DNA of 12,248 nt from Candidatus Zixiibacteriota bacterium (GTDB lineage: Bacteria > Zixibacteria > MSB-5A5 > SM1-73): contig JAGMFA010000059.1 of NCBI GenBank assembly GCA_023127875.1, positions 1-12,248 of the forward strand, read 5' to 3'. The stretch's first letter is position 1. Each line of letters starts with the position of its first letter. The translations under genes and the position numbers were made by a program. Shown here piece by piece: positions 4,567 to 12,248 of the stretch. The notes beneath the pieces were generated by a model that saw only the letters and a list, made by a program, of their open reading frames with translations, was not told where the DNA came from and did no database searches.

Positions 4567-7500
4567 ATGAAACATTCAGTTTGTCTTTATATCCTGCTTT
4601 TGCTGGCAATCTCCATCTGGTCATTTGGCCCAACTGCCAGGGAAGCAAAAGCGCTGACTGTGGTAAACTTGATTTCCCCCGGCGATTCAACCAAGGTTAT
4701 CACTGCTATTCCAACATTTGAGTGGAAAGTGAGTAGCCCAGATGAGGAGACACCCAGTAGGTTCCTCATTAAGTTAGCTCTGGATCCTAATTTCACCTCC
4801 ATCGTCTGGGAGGATTCAACCATCGAAGGTTCGGAAAGGAGCAAAGATTATCCTGCCACTGCACCTCCTTTAACCCAGTGGCAGGCTTATTACTGGACCA
4901 TATGGGTGGAGGTGGATTCGCAAACAACCTGGGTGGTGGATTCAGACACGATAGATACGACAATAACTTACTGGCAGGAAGAATTTCCTGATCCTTTCAC
5001 CTTCTTTTATACTACTGCCACCCTTTTCCACATCCGGGCTGATAGCCTGGGTGATCTTCCCACCATTCAGGAGGGAATTGTCTGGGCGACACCAGGGGAT
5101 ACGGTTTTGGTGGAGCCGGGCCTCTATTACGAGAACCTGAGATTCTATAAAGATAATCTGCTTGTGATGAGCGCCTGTTGGGTTACACCGGATTCTCTGG
5201 ATACCACTATCATAAATGGAACCATAATTGACGGAAGCAAGTTAACTCGCGGAAACGGTAAGGGAAGTGTGGTTTATTTTTCATCCGCTGTGGACTCGAC
5301 TTCTACCCTGATGGGATTCACCATTCGGGGAGGGAGGGGTACCGAAGTGGAGATAGGAATAGAGACGAAAACCAACGGAGGAGGAATATTCTGCGATGTG
5401 AGTTCCACTCCCACCATTGCTTATAATGTGATTACAAATAATCAGGCAGAGGATGATGGAGGAGGAATCTTCATCTACTGGGCGGCACCGAACATTCTCC
5501 ACAACATCATCACCGGCAATTCCACGGTAGAAGGCTCAGGCGGGGCAATCGAATGTTACCGCTCCATCAAGGTGGGGGCTTCCGGAAGCCCAAGCCCGGA
5601 TGACCAAGAGGGAGAAGACAAGAAGAAAGCGTCTTCACAAAAGTCCGGATTCGTTGCTGAAAATGAAAGATCGCCTTCTCCCTCAAAAAAATCACATTTG
5701 AAGATGAGTGAAGATGAAATAAAGAATTCTCTCAATCCCAAAGATGCCACCGATGTTACTTCTGCTGTCACTTCTCATTCTTTAGCCAAATCTACACAAA
5801 ACCCTCCGGTGGCTGTTATCAATTGGTATGCCAGAAAAGATACCATAATCCAGAGGGACAAGTATTTGCCGGGTGACACCCTCTTCTTTGATGGGACCCA
5901 GTCCTATGATGATGACCCAGGAGATTCCGTCACACTTTATAAGTGGTCCATGGATAGATATCAAAATTGCCAGGACACCTTGAAATTTACAGTGTACGGA
6001 ATCGGCAATACCCCTAAAACCACTTTAGTGATTGGGGGGAAGAATAGGGGGTTACTGAAGGTTTACCTGCAGGTTTACGATGTATCTCACGAGAAGGACT
6101 ATTCTGATACTATAATTTTTAATGCACAATATCCGCCTCATGCAGATGTGTATGCAACAGGTGTGGCGCCCGGGGATACCCTCTGGATGGATGGATCTCA
6201 AAGTTGTGACATCAATCCTGATGATACTTTAAGTTACCACTGGACTCAACTCTCCGGGCCTGTCTCCGTCACCCTTGAGAATCCTGATTCGGTTAAAGCC
6301 TATTTTATTCCAGAGGATAACACCTATCTGGGAACGTATGAGTTCCAATTAAAGGTTACTGATTCTATGGATGCAGAATCCGTCACTGTCGAGGTAACGG
6401 TCTCCCGTCCTCCGGTGGCGAAGTGTGTGAATGATCTCGTATACGGAGATACTCTGGTAGGGGGTTTCACCGCCGACAGTACGATGACTCTGGATGCTGA
6501 CTCCTCCTACGATCCTGACGCGGGCGATTACGTTAAATATTTCATATGGGAGCCGGCAGCCCGGATTATACCCACTAAAGATGGATATCAAGAGAAGAAA
6601 TTGGAATTACTTAAAAAACCAGATTCCACCAAGGCAGTGCAAAACTTTCGCCTTCTCTATTACGCCCCTGGTGGGCTCTTGAAATTCCGTCTGAAGGTAA
6701 GAGATTCCTATGGGGTGGTAAGCCAAAATTATGATTCGGTTTTCTTTTCAGTTCAATATACGCCGGTGGCGAATGCAGGCAGAGATACCCTGATCCGCAA
6801 GGGAACAAAAGCCCACCTTTACGGCATCGGGTTGGAAGTCAATCCCGATCAAAGGAACTCGTTGAAATACTACTGGCATTGGGTCAAAAGTCCCAGCAAA
6901 TCCATCATGATTGAACCTTCCGATACGGTTCAGTCGATCTACTTCTCTGCCGCTCTGCCCGGTGTATACGTACTTGGACTGCAGGTGGGTGATGGCTTTG
7001 CTCTGAGTACAGCCGATGAGGTGATTGTGGTGGCAAACCAGCTTCCGATTGCAGTGGTGCCGCCTGACACGACTACTTTTGAAGGAGATACAGTGACTCT
7101 GGATGCCTCAGCTTCTTATGATCCCGATACTAGCGAAATTGTAGAAACATTCCTTACGTTCAACTGGAGCGTCACGGAGGATGGGGTCCCACCGGGTGCC
7201 GAGACACCGGAGATAGTGGATGCTGATAAGTCCATAGCCAAATTTGTGCCTTACGGAACCGGAACCTATAAGTTTAAGGTGTTAGTTAACGATAGCCTGT
7301 CGAAATACCAACCTCCGGACGATGCCGTTAACATAGCCGTTCTCACCGTCACGGTTGACTCCACCTATGCTTATCCCCTAATTCAGGGGAATCTGATCTC
7401 TCACAACTTCTCCGCATCAACAGGTGGAGCGATCGATTGTAAGGGAAGCTCACCTGACATCATCAACAATATCTTCTATAAGAATCAGGGCACGCTTTCG

Positions 7501-8826
7501 GGCGGGGCTATCTGTTGTAGAAATTTCTCCACGCCTCAGATAAAAAACAACATCTTTTTCGGCAACATATCGAGTAACTCCACCGGCGGAGCCATCGCCG
7601 ATCTTAAAGCGCAACTTGCTCCCTCTGCCACCAGAGGCTTTAAGAAAAATCTGGCGATTCAATGCAACGATTTCTGGGATAACCGGGGCGGGAAATTATA
7701 TCAAGCTTCGGAAAATACCTCCGACAATATCGACGACTTCCCTCGTCTGATCGACCCGGATTTTGGCGATTTTAGATTCGAATGCTCTTCACCGTGCATT
7801 GAGGACTCGGTTTGCTCCGACATTGGATCGCTCATATACTTCGAAGGATGTGAAAGTGTGGAGCGCCTGAAAATGGTTTCGCTCACCTTGTTCCAGAATC
7901 CGGTGGCAACTGCGGTGGCTCACTTTATTGTTAACACAGACGTGGCACTGAAGGCTCCACCAGTTGCCTGGGTAACCATAGGAGACAATCAAGCCAGCCC
8001 GGTCTATTTTGTCCCTATCTCCTCCAAAACCTACCGAGGAAGTTTCGTCTTCACCACCAGCGGAGATGCCGAGATCGAAGTTCACGCCAGCTCTCTTGTG
8101 GAGAGGGACACTACCGCCGTTGATACTTTCAGCGTGCAATTCATAGGAGCAGGCAAGACGGGCACATTGGTCAGCGTTGATAAAAGAGCGGGAGTATTCT
8201 TCCCCCAAGGTTCCGTGAAGGAAAAGATATACGCCACCTGTATCTCCGTCTCCAAAGATTCTAAGTATCGGTTTGAAGGGGGACCGAACATGCTGGCGAT
8301 CGGAGAAGCCTATCAGTTGGGTCCGTCAATCTCGTTTGACAAGGATCTGACGATAAACTTCCCGCTGAGCGATCTCGAGTTGAAGGATAAAGACAAAACC
8401 TTATTCTCAATTTATAAATATGAAGATAGGAAGTGGAACCGACTGGAAAGCTTTTTGGATGGAAATTCAGTTTGCGCCAAAGTTAAGAGTTTGGGTGTTT
8501 ATAGACTGATTTATGATGCCAGAGGGAAGCATATCACCGGGATACCCAAAGCCTACCAGCTTTTCCAGAACTATCCCAATCCCTTCAACCCGGAGACCCA
8601 GATAAGATATGACCTGCCTGTTTCCGGACATGTGAAGCTATCCATTTACAACATTCTTGGTCAGAGGGTGAAGGTTCTGGTGGACGAAATCCAAGATGCA
8701 GGTCACAAATCGGTGATCTGGGATGGAAAAGATAATGGTGATAAGGAAGTAGCATCAGGCATCTACTTCTACAAGATAAGAGCGGAAAACTATCAGAAGA
8801 CCAAAAAGATGGTGCTTTTAAAGTAA
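4567..8826 (+). CDS. T9SS-exported surface protein: split beta-helix with PKD-like domain insertion
   Basis: A 1419-residue exported protein. The signal peptide runs over residues 1-29, with likely cleavage after AKA (27-29). An Ig/Fn3-like domain occupies about 33-150 and includes the WQAYYWTIWV strand. Right-handed beta-helix coils follow (about 155-333), with repeats such as GGGIFC and STPTIAYNVITNN. The helix is then interrupted. A charged Ser/Lys-rich linker (334-412) leads into five PKD-like domains (about 413-520, 521-613, 614-731, 732-824, 825-930), each with a SYDPD-like turn and a YxW-type strand. The helix resumes at about 936-1090 (PLIQGNLISHN, GGAIDC, GGAICC). A beta-sandwich and ZU5-like region (GVFFPQGSV, 1209-1217) precede a type A T9SS sorting domain (1330-1419; FQNYPNPFNPETQIRYDL). 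Likely role is surface binding or adhesion; I see no catalytic motif. The start has an ideal ribosome binding site and a consensus promoter. Confidence 0.88.
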   Translation: MKHSVCLYILLLLAISIWSFGPTAREAKALTVVNLISPGDSTKVITAIPTFEWKVSSPDEETPSRFLIKLALDPNFTSIVWEDSTIEGSERSKDYPATAPPLTQWQAYYWTIWVEVDSQTTWVVDSDTIDTTITYWQEEFPDPFTFFYTTATLFHIRADSLGDLPTIQEGIVWATPGDTVLVEPGLYYENLRFYKDNLLVMSACWVTPDSLDTTIINGTIIDGSKLTRGNGKGSVVYFSSAVDSTSTLMGFTIRGGRGTEVEIGIETKTNGGGIFCDVSSTPTIAYNVITNNQAEDDGGGIFIYWAAPNILHNIITGNSTVEGSGGAIECYRSIKVGASGSPSPDDQEGEDKKKASSQKSGFVAENERSPSPSKKSHLKMSEDEIKNSLNPKDATDVTSAVTSHSLAKSTQNPPVAVINWYARKDTIIQRDKYLPGDTLFFDGTQSYDDDPGDSVTLYKWSMDRYQNCQDTLKFTVYGIGNTPKTTLVIGGKNRGLLKVYLQVYDVSHEKDYSDTIIFNAQYPPHADVYATGVAPGDTLWMDGSQSCDINPDDTLSYHWTQLSGPVSVTLENPDSVKAYFIPEDNTYLGTYEFQLKVTDSMDAESVTVEVTVSRPPVAKCVNDLVYGDTLVGGFTADSTMTLDADSSYDPDAGDYVKYFIWEPAARIIPTKDGYQEKKLELLKKPDSTKAVQNFRLLYYAPGGLLKFRLKVRDSYGVVSQNYDSVFFSVQYTPVANAGRDTLIRKGTKAHLYGIGLEVNPDQRNSLKYYWHWVKSPSKSIMIEPSDTVQSIYFSAALPGVYVLGLQVGDGFALSTADEVIVVANQLPIAVVPPDTTTFEGDTVTLDASASYDPDTSEIVETFLTFNWSVTEDGVPPGAETPEIVDADKSIAKFVPYGTGTYKFKVLVNDSLSKYQPPDDAVNIAVLTVTVDSTYAYPLIQGNLISHNFSASTGGAIDCKGSSPDIINNIFYKNQGTLSGGAICCRNFSTPQIKNNIFFGNISSNSTGGAIADLKAQLAPSATRGFKKNLAIQCNDFWDNRGGKLYQASENTSDNIDDFPRLIDPDFGDFRFECSSPCIEDSVCSDIGSLIYFEGCESVERLKMVSLTLFQNPVATAVAHFIVNTDVALKAPPVAWVTIGDNQASPVYFVPISSKTYRGSFVFTTSGDAEIEVHASSLVERDTTAVDTFSVQFIGAGKTGTLVSVDKRAGVFFPQGSVKEKIYATCISVSKDSKYRFEGGPNMLAIGEAYQLGPSISFDKDLTINFPLSDLELKDKDKTLFSIYKYEDRKWNRLESFLDGNSVCAKVKSLGVYRLIYDARGKHITGIPKAYQLFQNYPNPFNPETQIRYDLPVSGHVKLSIYNILGQRVKVLVDEIQDAGHKSVIWDGKDNGDKEVASGIYFYKIRAENYQKTKKMVLLK

Positions 8827-8885
8827 GGAGAGCTTTTACAATAGATTTAGCCTAACGAAAATAACGGATGAAAAAAGGAGATGTT

Positions 8886-9503
8886 ATGAAAAAAGGACGC
8901 TTTCTCTTGATCGCCGTTTTATTCTCCTCTATTCTTTTAGTCTACGGGTGTGGAGAAGACGGGGGAGTAACGCCGCCAACCGTTGACAAGCTGATCAAGC
9001 AGGGATGGGCAAAGTTCGATGCTGGTAACGATGCTGGGGCCAGTGCCGACTTCAAAGCCGCCATAGGATTGAGCGCCGACACGAACGAGGCATATTTAGG
9101 TTTGGGCTGGGCAGAGCTGAGACAAAGTCATGCCGGGCTGGCGGAAAATGCTTTCGAAACCTATCTTGCCAAATTTTCTGATTCGAATGACGCTAAAGCG
9201 GGACTGGCGTTGGCATATCATGCACAGGATAAGTTCGAGGATGCCACCGATAAGGATGCTATTGATATGGCTGAGGAGGTGCTCTCGTCTGAGCCCTCTT
9301 GGAACTTTTCCCCTCATGACCCTAACATAGATTATCGGGACATAGCTTTGGTTTTGGCAGAGAGTTATTATGAGACCGCCGACTTCAGCCAGAGCCTGAC
9401 GGTGGTTCAACAATATTTTGATGGCACCTTCAATCCAGATTTAGGCACAGACGAAGGACGGGCTCAACTAGCTCAGAAATTGCGAGACTTATATACTGGA
9501 TGA
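8886..9503 (+). CDS. TPR-repeat outer lipoprotein
   Basis: A 205-residue protein with a lipoprotein signal: basic MKKGR, a hydrophobic stretch, then LLVYGC, so Cys22 would be lipidated (Tyr at -2 is unusual but tolerated). The mature part is helical with TPR-like pairs: LIKQGWAKFDAGN, NEAYLGLGWAELRQ, AKAGLALAYHAQDKFEDA and IALVLAESYYETADFSQSL. I chose ATG 8886 over the in-frame ATG 8868 because AAAGGAG (8874-8880) sits five bases before it, while 8868 has no ribosome binding site and would add a second MKKG. The gene follows the surface-protein stop by 59 bases with no terminator between, and a strong terminator follows it, so the two are probably one operon. It likely assists assembly, anchoring or complex formation at the envelope. 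The partner is not shown by sequence. Confidence 0.85.
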   Translation: MKKGRFLLIAVLFSSILLVYGCGEDGGVTPPTVDKLIKQGWAKFDAGNDAGASADFKAAIGLSADTNEAYLGLGWAELRQSHAGLAENAFETYLAKFSDSNDAKAGLALAYHAQDKFEDATDKDAIDMAEEVLSSEPSWNFSPHDPNIDYRDIALVLAESYYETADFSQSLTVVQQYFDGTFNPDLGTDEGRAQLAQKLRDLYTG

Positions 9504-9544
9504 TCTAAGAAGTTTTTTTAAAGAGCAATTCCCTGATATGATTT

Positions 9545-9574
9545 TGGGGTGAGACTAATTCTCACCCCATTTTT
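9545..9574 (+). terminator. intrinsic terminator of the surface protein-lipoprotein operon
   Basis: TGGGGTGAG (9545-9553) pairs perfectly with CTCACCCCA (9561-9569) around loop ACTAATT, followed directly by TTTTT (9570-9574). It lies 42 bases past the lipoprotein stop on the same strand, as expected for a Rho-independent terminator. Confidence 0.9.
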
Positions 9575-9915
9575 GCTTTCCTCAGAAGCTTTTTATTAAT
9601 TAGCGCTACGCCACTAAACCTTAAAGAAAAAGTTTTTTGGCTTCGTAATAAAAAACCTCCAAGTCTGCCACTTTAAATATATATCTTCCCGCAAAAGAGA
9701 TGGCATCGATTCACAAGATTCAGATAAACAATCCACTCCTTGCAGGTCAACCAAGGCGAAGCCTGGCTGGCGATTCCTTTTATCAGAGAGTTTCGCCACC
9801 AGCAGAACAAACATGACTTCTAAAGGTTTGAAGAACGAACTTATTTGCGAAGGGAAAATTGCGAGAGCAAGTATATGTTGTATATATAATTGTGTGCTTG
9901 ACTTAAACTTTTAGT
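9575..9915. other. intergenic region between convergent units, no firm gene
   Basis: About 340 bases lie between the terminator and the butyrate kinase stop. A minus-strand frame at 9814-9614 encodes 66 residues with plausible composition at its end (KWQTWRFFITKPKNFFFKV). It has no ribosome binding site and no family I recognise, so I treat it as unproven or a remnant. A short palindrome TTAAACT/AGTTTAA (9903-9909/9913-9919) overlaps the butyrate kinase stop codon. The rest is A/T-rich without visible structure. Confidence 0.5.
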
Positions 9916-10992
9916 TTAATATTCCTTGGCCTTTTCCTCTCCCGAAATCACTCTAAGCGCGCCCAGGGTGAGAGCTTCCATCTCGTCCTCACCGGGAAAC
10001 ACCATTACCGGAGCGATGAATTTAACCTTTCGTGTAATTGAATCGGTCAATCTGTTCGAGTTGGCGATTCCTCCGGTTAGAACAATAGCATCCACATCGC
10101 CCTCCAGGGTGGTAGCCATGGCACCGATCTCCTTGGCAATTTGATAAACCATGGCATCATAGACCAGTTTCGCCTTCTGGTCATCCCCATCAATCCTTTT
10201 CTCCACCTCCTCCACATTATCAGTCCCCAGATGAGCTAAAAGCCCTCCCTTCTTGGTGAGAAACTGTATCATTTCCTTCTGGGTGTATTCTCCGGAGTAG
10301 CAAAGTTTAGCCAATCCGGTAACCGGCAAGGCACCCACCCTCTGAGGCGAAAAGGGCCCCATATCATTGGCATTATTGACGTCAATCATCCTTCCCTTAA
10401 GATGAGAGCTAACGCTTATGCCGGAACCCAGATGAACGATGATCAGATTTAATTCCTCATACCTCTTCTTAAGTTTTTTTGCCGCCTTTCTTGCCACCAT
10501 CTTCTGGTTAAGAGCATGGGAAAGGCTTTTTCGCTCTATTTGAGGCAATCCGGAGATGCGAGCTTCCGGGATGAATTCGTCTACTGAGACGGGATCAACG
10601 ATAAACGATGGCACTTCAGTTCCTTTTACGATTTCATGAGCAATTAGTGCACCCAAATTGGATGGATGATCCGCCTGAACATTGCCGGTTTTGATGTCAG
10701 AAAGCATCTTTTGGTTCACCCGGTAAGTGCCACTTTCTAAGGATTTGAAGGGACCCCCTCTTCCTACCACTGCGGCAAGTTCAATTACTTTGACTTTATT
10801 TCCTTCAAGGAACTTCAAAACCAGTTCCCTTCTATAGCTTAACTGATCCAAGGTGCTTTTAAATGAAGATAGGTCTTCCGGGGAATGTCTGATGACCTCT
10901 ACTTTCAGAGGCGTCTCGCTAAGATACAGCGCTACTTTGGTGGATGTGGCACCCGGATTGATGCTTAGTATCTTAGATTGATTTGTCATCAT
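9916..10992 (-). CDS. buk: butyrate kinase (branched-chain fatty acid kinase)
   Basis: This ASKHA-fold cytosolic kinase transfers phosphate between butyryl phosphate (or isobutyryl/isovaleryl phosphate) and ADP, yielding ATP in the last step of acyl-CoA fermentation. The 358 residues match the usual length of about 355. Visible motifs are INPGATSTKVALY (11-23), the adenosine/phosphate-loop start; GRGG (77-80); DPVSVDEF (133-140); HLGSGISV (187-194); TGGIAN (306-311); and PGEDEMEAL (333-341). PGEDE followed by ALRV is characteristic of Buk, as opposed to acetate kinase, which is also longer. The first Met is followed at once by a second, and no Shine-Dalgarno sequence is visible before either, so translation may depend on the upstream gene's mRNA. 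The gene lies 102 bases downstream of the leucine dehydrogenase homologue on the same strand, resembling the bcd-buk order of branched-chain amino acid degradation operons. Substrate preference within C4-C5 acids is open. Confidence 0.93.
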   Translation of the reverse strand: MMTNQSKILSINPGATSTKVALYLSETPLKVEVIRHSPEDLSSFKSTLDQLSYRRELVLKFLEGNKVKVIELAAVVGRGGPFKSLESGTYRVNQKMLSDIKTGNVQADHPSNLGALIAHEIVKGTEVPSFIVDPVSVDEFIPEARISGLPQIERKSLSHALNQKMVARKAAKKLKKRYEELNLIIVHLGSGISVSSHLKGRMIDVNNANDMGPFSPQRVGALPVTGLAKLCYSGEYTQKEMIQFLTKKGGLLAHLGTDNVEEVEKRIDGDDQKAKLVYDAMVYQIAKEIGAMATTLEGDVDAIVLTGGIANSNRLTDSITRKVKFIAPVMVFPGEDEMEALTLGALRVISGEEKAKEY

Positions 10993-11043
10993 TTTTGGGT
11001 TCGGCGTAAGACGATCTTGACCCGTGATACAAATAGGTTTATT

Positions 11044-11092
<49 letters not shown>

Positions 11093-11094
11093 TG

Positions 11095-12168
11095 CTAACT
11101 GTCCTCGGCAGTCCTCTGTTTGAACCTCTTTACCTGATTGATTCTTTCTTCAGCCAGAAGAGTTGCCGCTTTATGAGTGGGGATATTCTCTTTTTCCGAT
11201 TTCTGTAATACTCTGTATAATATCTCGTAAATTCCGCCTGCCCGTTTTATGGCTCTTTCCTGTTGGTAGCCTTCTAACTCGTTCACCACATTAATCAATC
11301 CCCCAGCACCTATCACGAAATCGGGCGCGTAGAGAATTCTTTTCTGGTGAAGGACGTCTCCGTGCCGCTCCTCCGCCAGTTGATTATTTGCCGCCCCAGC
11401 TACTATCTTGACCTTCAATCTCTCGATGGTTTGATCGTTGATCACGCCCCCCAGGGCGTTAGGGGAGAAGACATCTGCTTTAACATCGTATATTTCATCT
11501 GGCGGAACCACCTCAACCCCAAATTTCTCCTTTGCCAGATTAGCTTTATTCTGATCCACGTCAGCCACCAGGAGTTTACATTTTCTTTCAGAAAGTAACT
11601 GAGCTAAATTGAACCCCACATTGCCCAAACCCTGTATGGCAACTTTTAGCCCTTGCAGGGATTTTTTTCCAAACACCTTCTCCACGCAAGCCACAAACCC
11701 ATGAACCATTCCGATGGCAGTAACTGGACCCGGGTCACCTCCTCCACCCAATGCCTGAGAAAGCCCGGTAACATATTGGGTTTCGTATCTGACGATCTCC
11801 ATGTCCTCCACGGTGGTTCCCACATCCTCTGCCGTGATGTATCTCCCGTTTAAGCTTTCCACAAATCGCCCGAACGATCTTAAGACCAACTCATTTTTAT
11901 CCTTGAGCGGATCTCCGATGATCACCCCCTGCCCTCCACTCAAATTGATGCCAGCTGCCGCCGCCTTATAGGTCATGCTTTTGGAAAGCAAAAGCACATC
12001 CTTAAGCGCCTCCTCTTCTGATTTGTATGGGTGCATTCTCACCCCACCTATGGCAGGACCTAAGGTAGTGTCGTGGATGGCAATGATGGACCTCAGACCG
12101 GCAACCCTGTCTGACCAGAAAGCTACCTGTTCATGCTCATCATGAGCTAAGGATTTGAATATTTCCAA
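11095..12168 (-). CDS. leucine dehydrogenase homologue with catalytic Lys replaced by Gln
   Basis: A 357-residue member of the Glu/Leu/Phe/Val dehydrogenase family, closest in length and motifs to leucine dehydrogenase, which reversibly deaminates branched-chain amino acids with NAD+. The N-terminal domain has GPAIGGVRMHPY (37-48), MTYK (65-68) with carboxylate-binding Lys68, and TAEDVGT (112-118) with Asp115. The Rossmann domain has GLGNVG (180-185) with Asp203 suited to NAD, and AGAANNQL (257-264). The catalytic-lysine motif, normally GGGK, reads NLSGGQGVIIGDP (75-87), so position 80, Lys in Bacillus enzymes, is Gln (codon CAG). The start is TTG (12168-12166), supported by GGGAGA (12180-12175) seven bases away and by family alignment; no ATG fits. 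It is followed by buk on the same strand. It may be impaired, altered in chemistry, or regulatory. Confidence 0.9.
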   Translation of the reverse strand: MEIFKSLAHDEHEQVAFWSDRVAGLRSIIAIHDTTLGPAIGGVRMHPYKSEEEALKDVLLLSKSMTYKAAAAGINLSGGQGVIIGDPLKDKNELVLRSFGRFVESLNGRYITAEDVGTTVEDMEIVRYETQYVTGLSQALGGGGDPGPVTAIGMVHGFVACVEKVFGKKSLQGLKVAIQGLGNVGFNLAQLLSERKCKLLVADVDQNKANLAKEKFGVEVVPPDEIYDVKADVFSPNALGGVINDQTIERLKVKIVAGAANNQLAEERHGDVLHQKRILYAPDFVIGAGGLINVVNELEGYQQERAIKRAGGIYEILYRVLQKSEKENIPTHKAATLLAEERINQVKRFKQRTAEDS

Positions 12169-12180
12169 ATGTAGTCTCCC

Positions 12181-12248
12181 AACAGATTAAACAGATTTGG
12201 AGTGCACCAGCTTGCTGGTGCGAAGTTGGTTTTAAGCATTAAAACCGC
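12181..12248 (+). repeat. dispersed palindromic element, copy 2, cut by the window edge
   Basis: From GGAGTGCACC (12199-12208) this repeats the first 55 bases of the element at 880-934, in the same orientation. The first hairpin here is GCACCAGC/GCTGGTGC, where copy 1 has GCACCCCGCC/GGCGGGGTGC. The second is GGTTTTAA/TTAAAACC with loop GCA, and the shared end is TTAAAACCGC at 12239-12248. A tandem duplication AACAGATTA/AACAGATTT (12181-12198) abuts its left end. It lies 18 bases upstream of the ribosome binding site of the leucine dehydrogenase homologue, so it falls within that gene's leader or promoter region. Confidence 0.75.

Noticed and set aside
8868..8885. Upstream ATG as start of the lipoprotein gene
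   Set aside because: There is no ribosome binding site before 8868, whereas AAAGGAG precedes the ATG at 8886 at good spacing. The longer form also adds charged residues before the signal peptide.
9614..9814. 66-residue minus-strand frame
   Set aside because: The composition is plausible but there is no ribosome binding site or known family, so I left it as an unproven item within the gap description.
9916..10992. Acetate kinase
   Set aside because: The length of 358 residues, the INPGATSTK start and the PGEDEMEAL/ALRV end fit butyrate kinase. Acetate kinase is about 400 residues with different motifs.

Overview
The window reads as a chromosomal segment of a Gram-negative bacterium of the FCB (Fibrobacteres-Chlorobi-Bacteroidetes) supergroup. 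It could be one of the candidate phyla such as KSB1/Calditrichota, Zixibacteria or WOR-3, but the sequence does not let me choose. The main evidence is a 1419-residue exported protein ending in a type IX secretion (T9SS) type A sorting domain. Genes are widely spaced and the gaps are rich in palindromic repeats.

Layout, left to right. (1) 136-795 (+): ribulose-phosphate 3-epimerase, rpe. (2) 796-1426: a 630-base gap packed with palindromic elements. It also holds the last 33 codons of a second, diverged rpe copy, cut exactly where one repeat element ends. (3) 1427-2857 (-): an NAD(P)-dependent aldehyde dehydrogenase with all catalytic residues, followed upstream by a candidate promoter overlapped by an inverted repeat. 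(4) 3125-3775 (+): an unrecognised, charged, cysteine-containing 216-residue protein. (5) 3776-4566: a long gap with a possible broken minus-strand gene, a palindromic island and a full-consensus sigma-70 promoter. (6) 4567-8826 (+) and 8886-9503 (+): the T9SS surface protein and a TPR-type lipoprotein, forming one transcription unit closed by a clear intrinsic terminator at 9545-9574. (7) 12168-11095 (-) and 10992-9916 (-): a leucine dehydrogenase homologue with a TTG start, then butyrate kinase, separated by a seven-copy heptamer repeat.

How the genes work together. The leucine dehydrogenase-butyrate kinase pair resembles the bcd-buk part of branched-chain amino acid degradation clusters (ptb-bcd-buk-bkd in Bacillus). 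There, amino acids are deaminated to 2-oxoacids, converted to acyl-CoA and then to acyl phosphates, and the kinase makes ATP. The dehydrogenase here carries Gln at the position of the catalytic lysine, so it may not be an ordinary amino acid dehydrogenase. The surface protein and lipoprotein probably act together at the cell envelope. Rpe and the aldehyde dehydrogenase are separate metabolic genes that converge on the repeat-filled gap.

The points most worth a second look are: the Lys80-to-Gln change in the dehydrogenase; the right-handed beta-helix split by about 600 residues of linker plus five PKD-like domains; the rpe remnant; and a two-copy dispersed palindromic element whose stem sequences differ but still pair. 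I saw no CRISPR array, tRNA, rRNA, transposase or phage gene.
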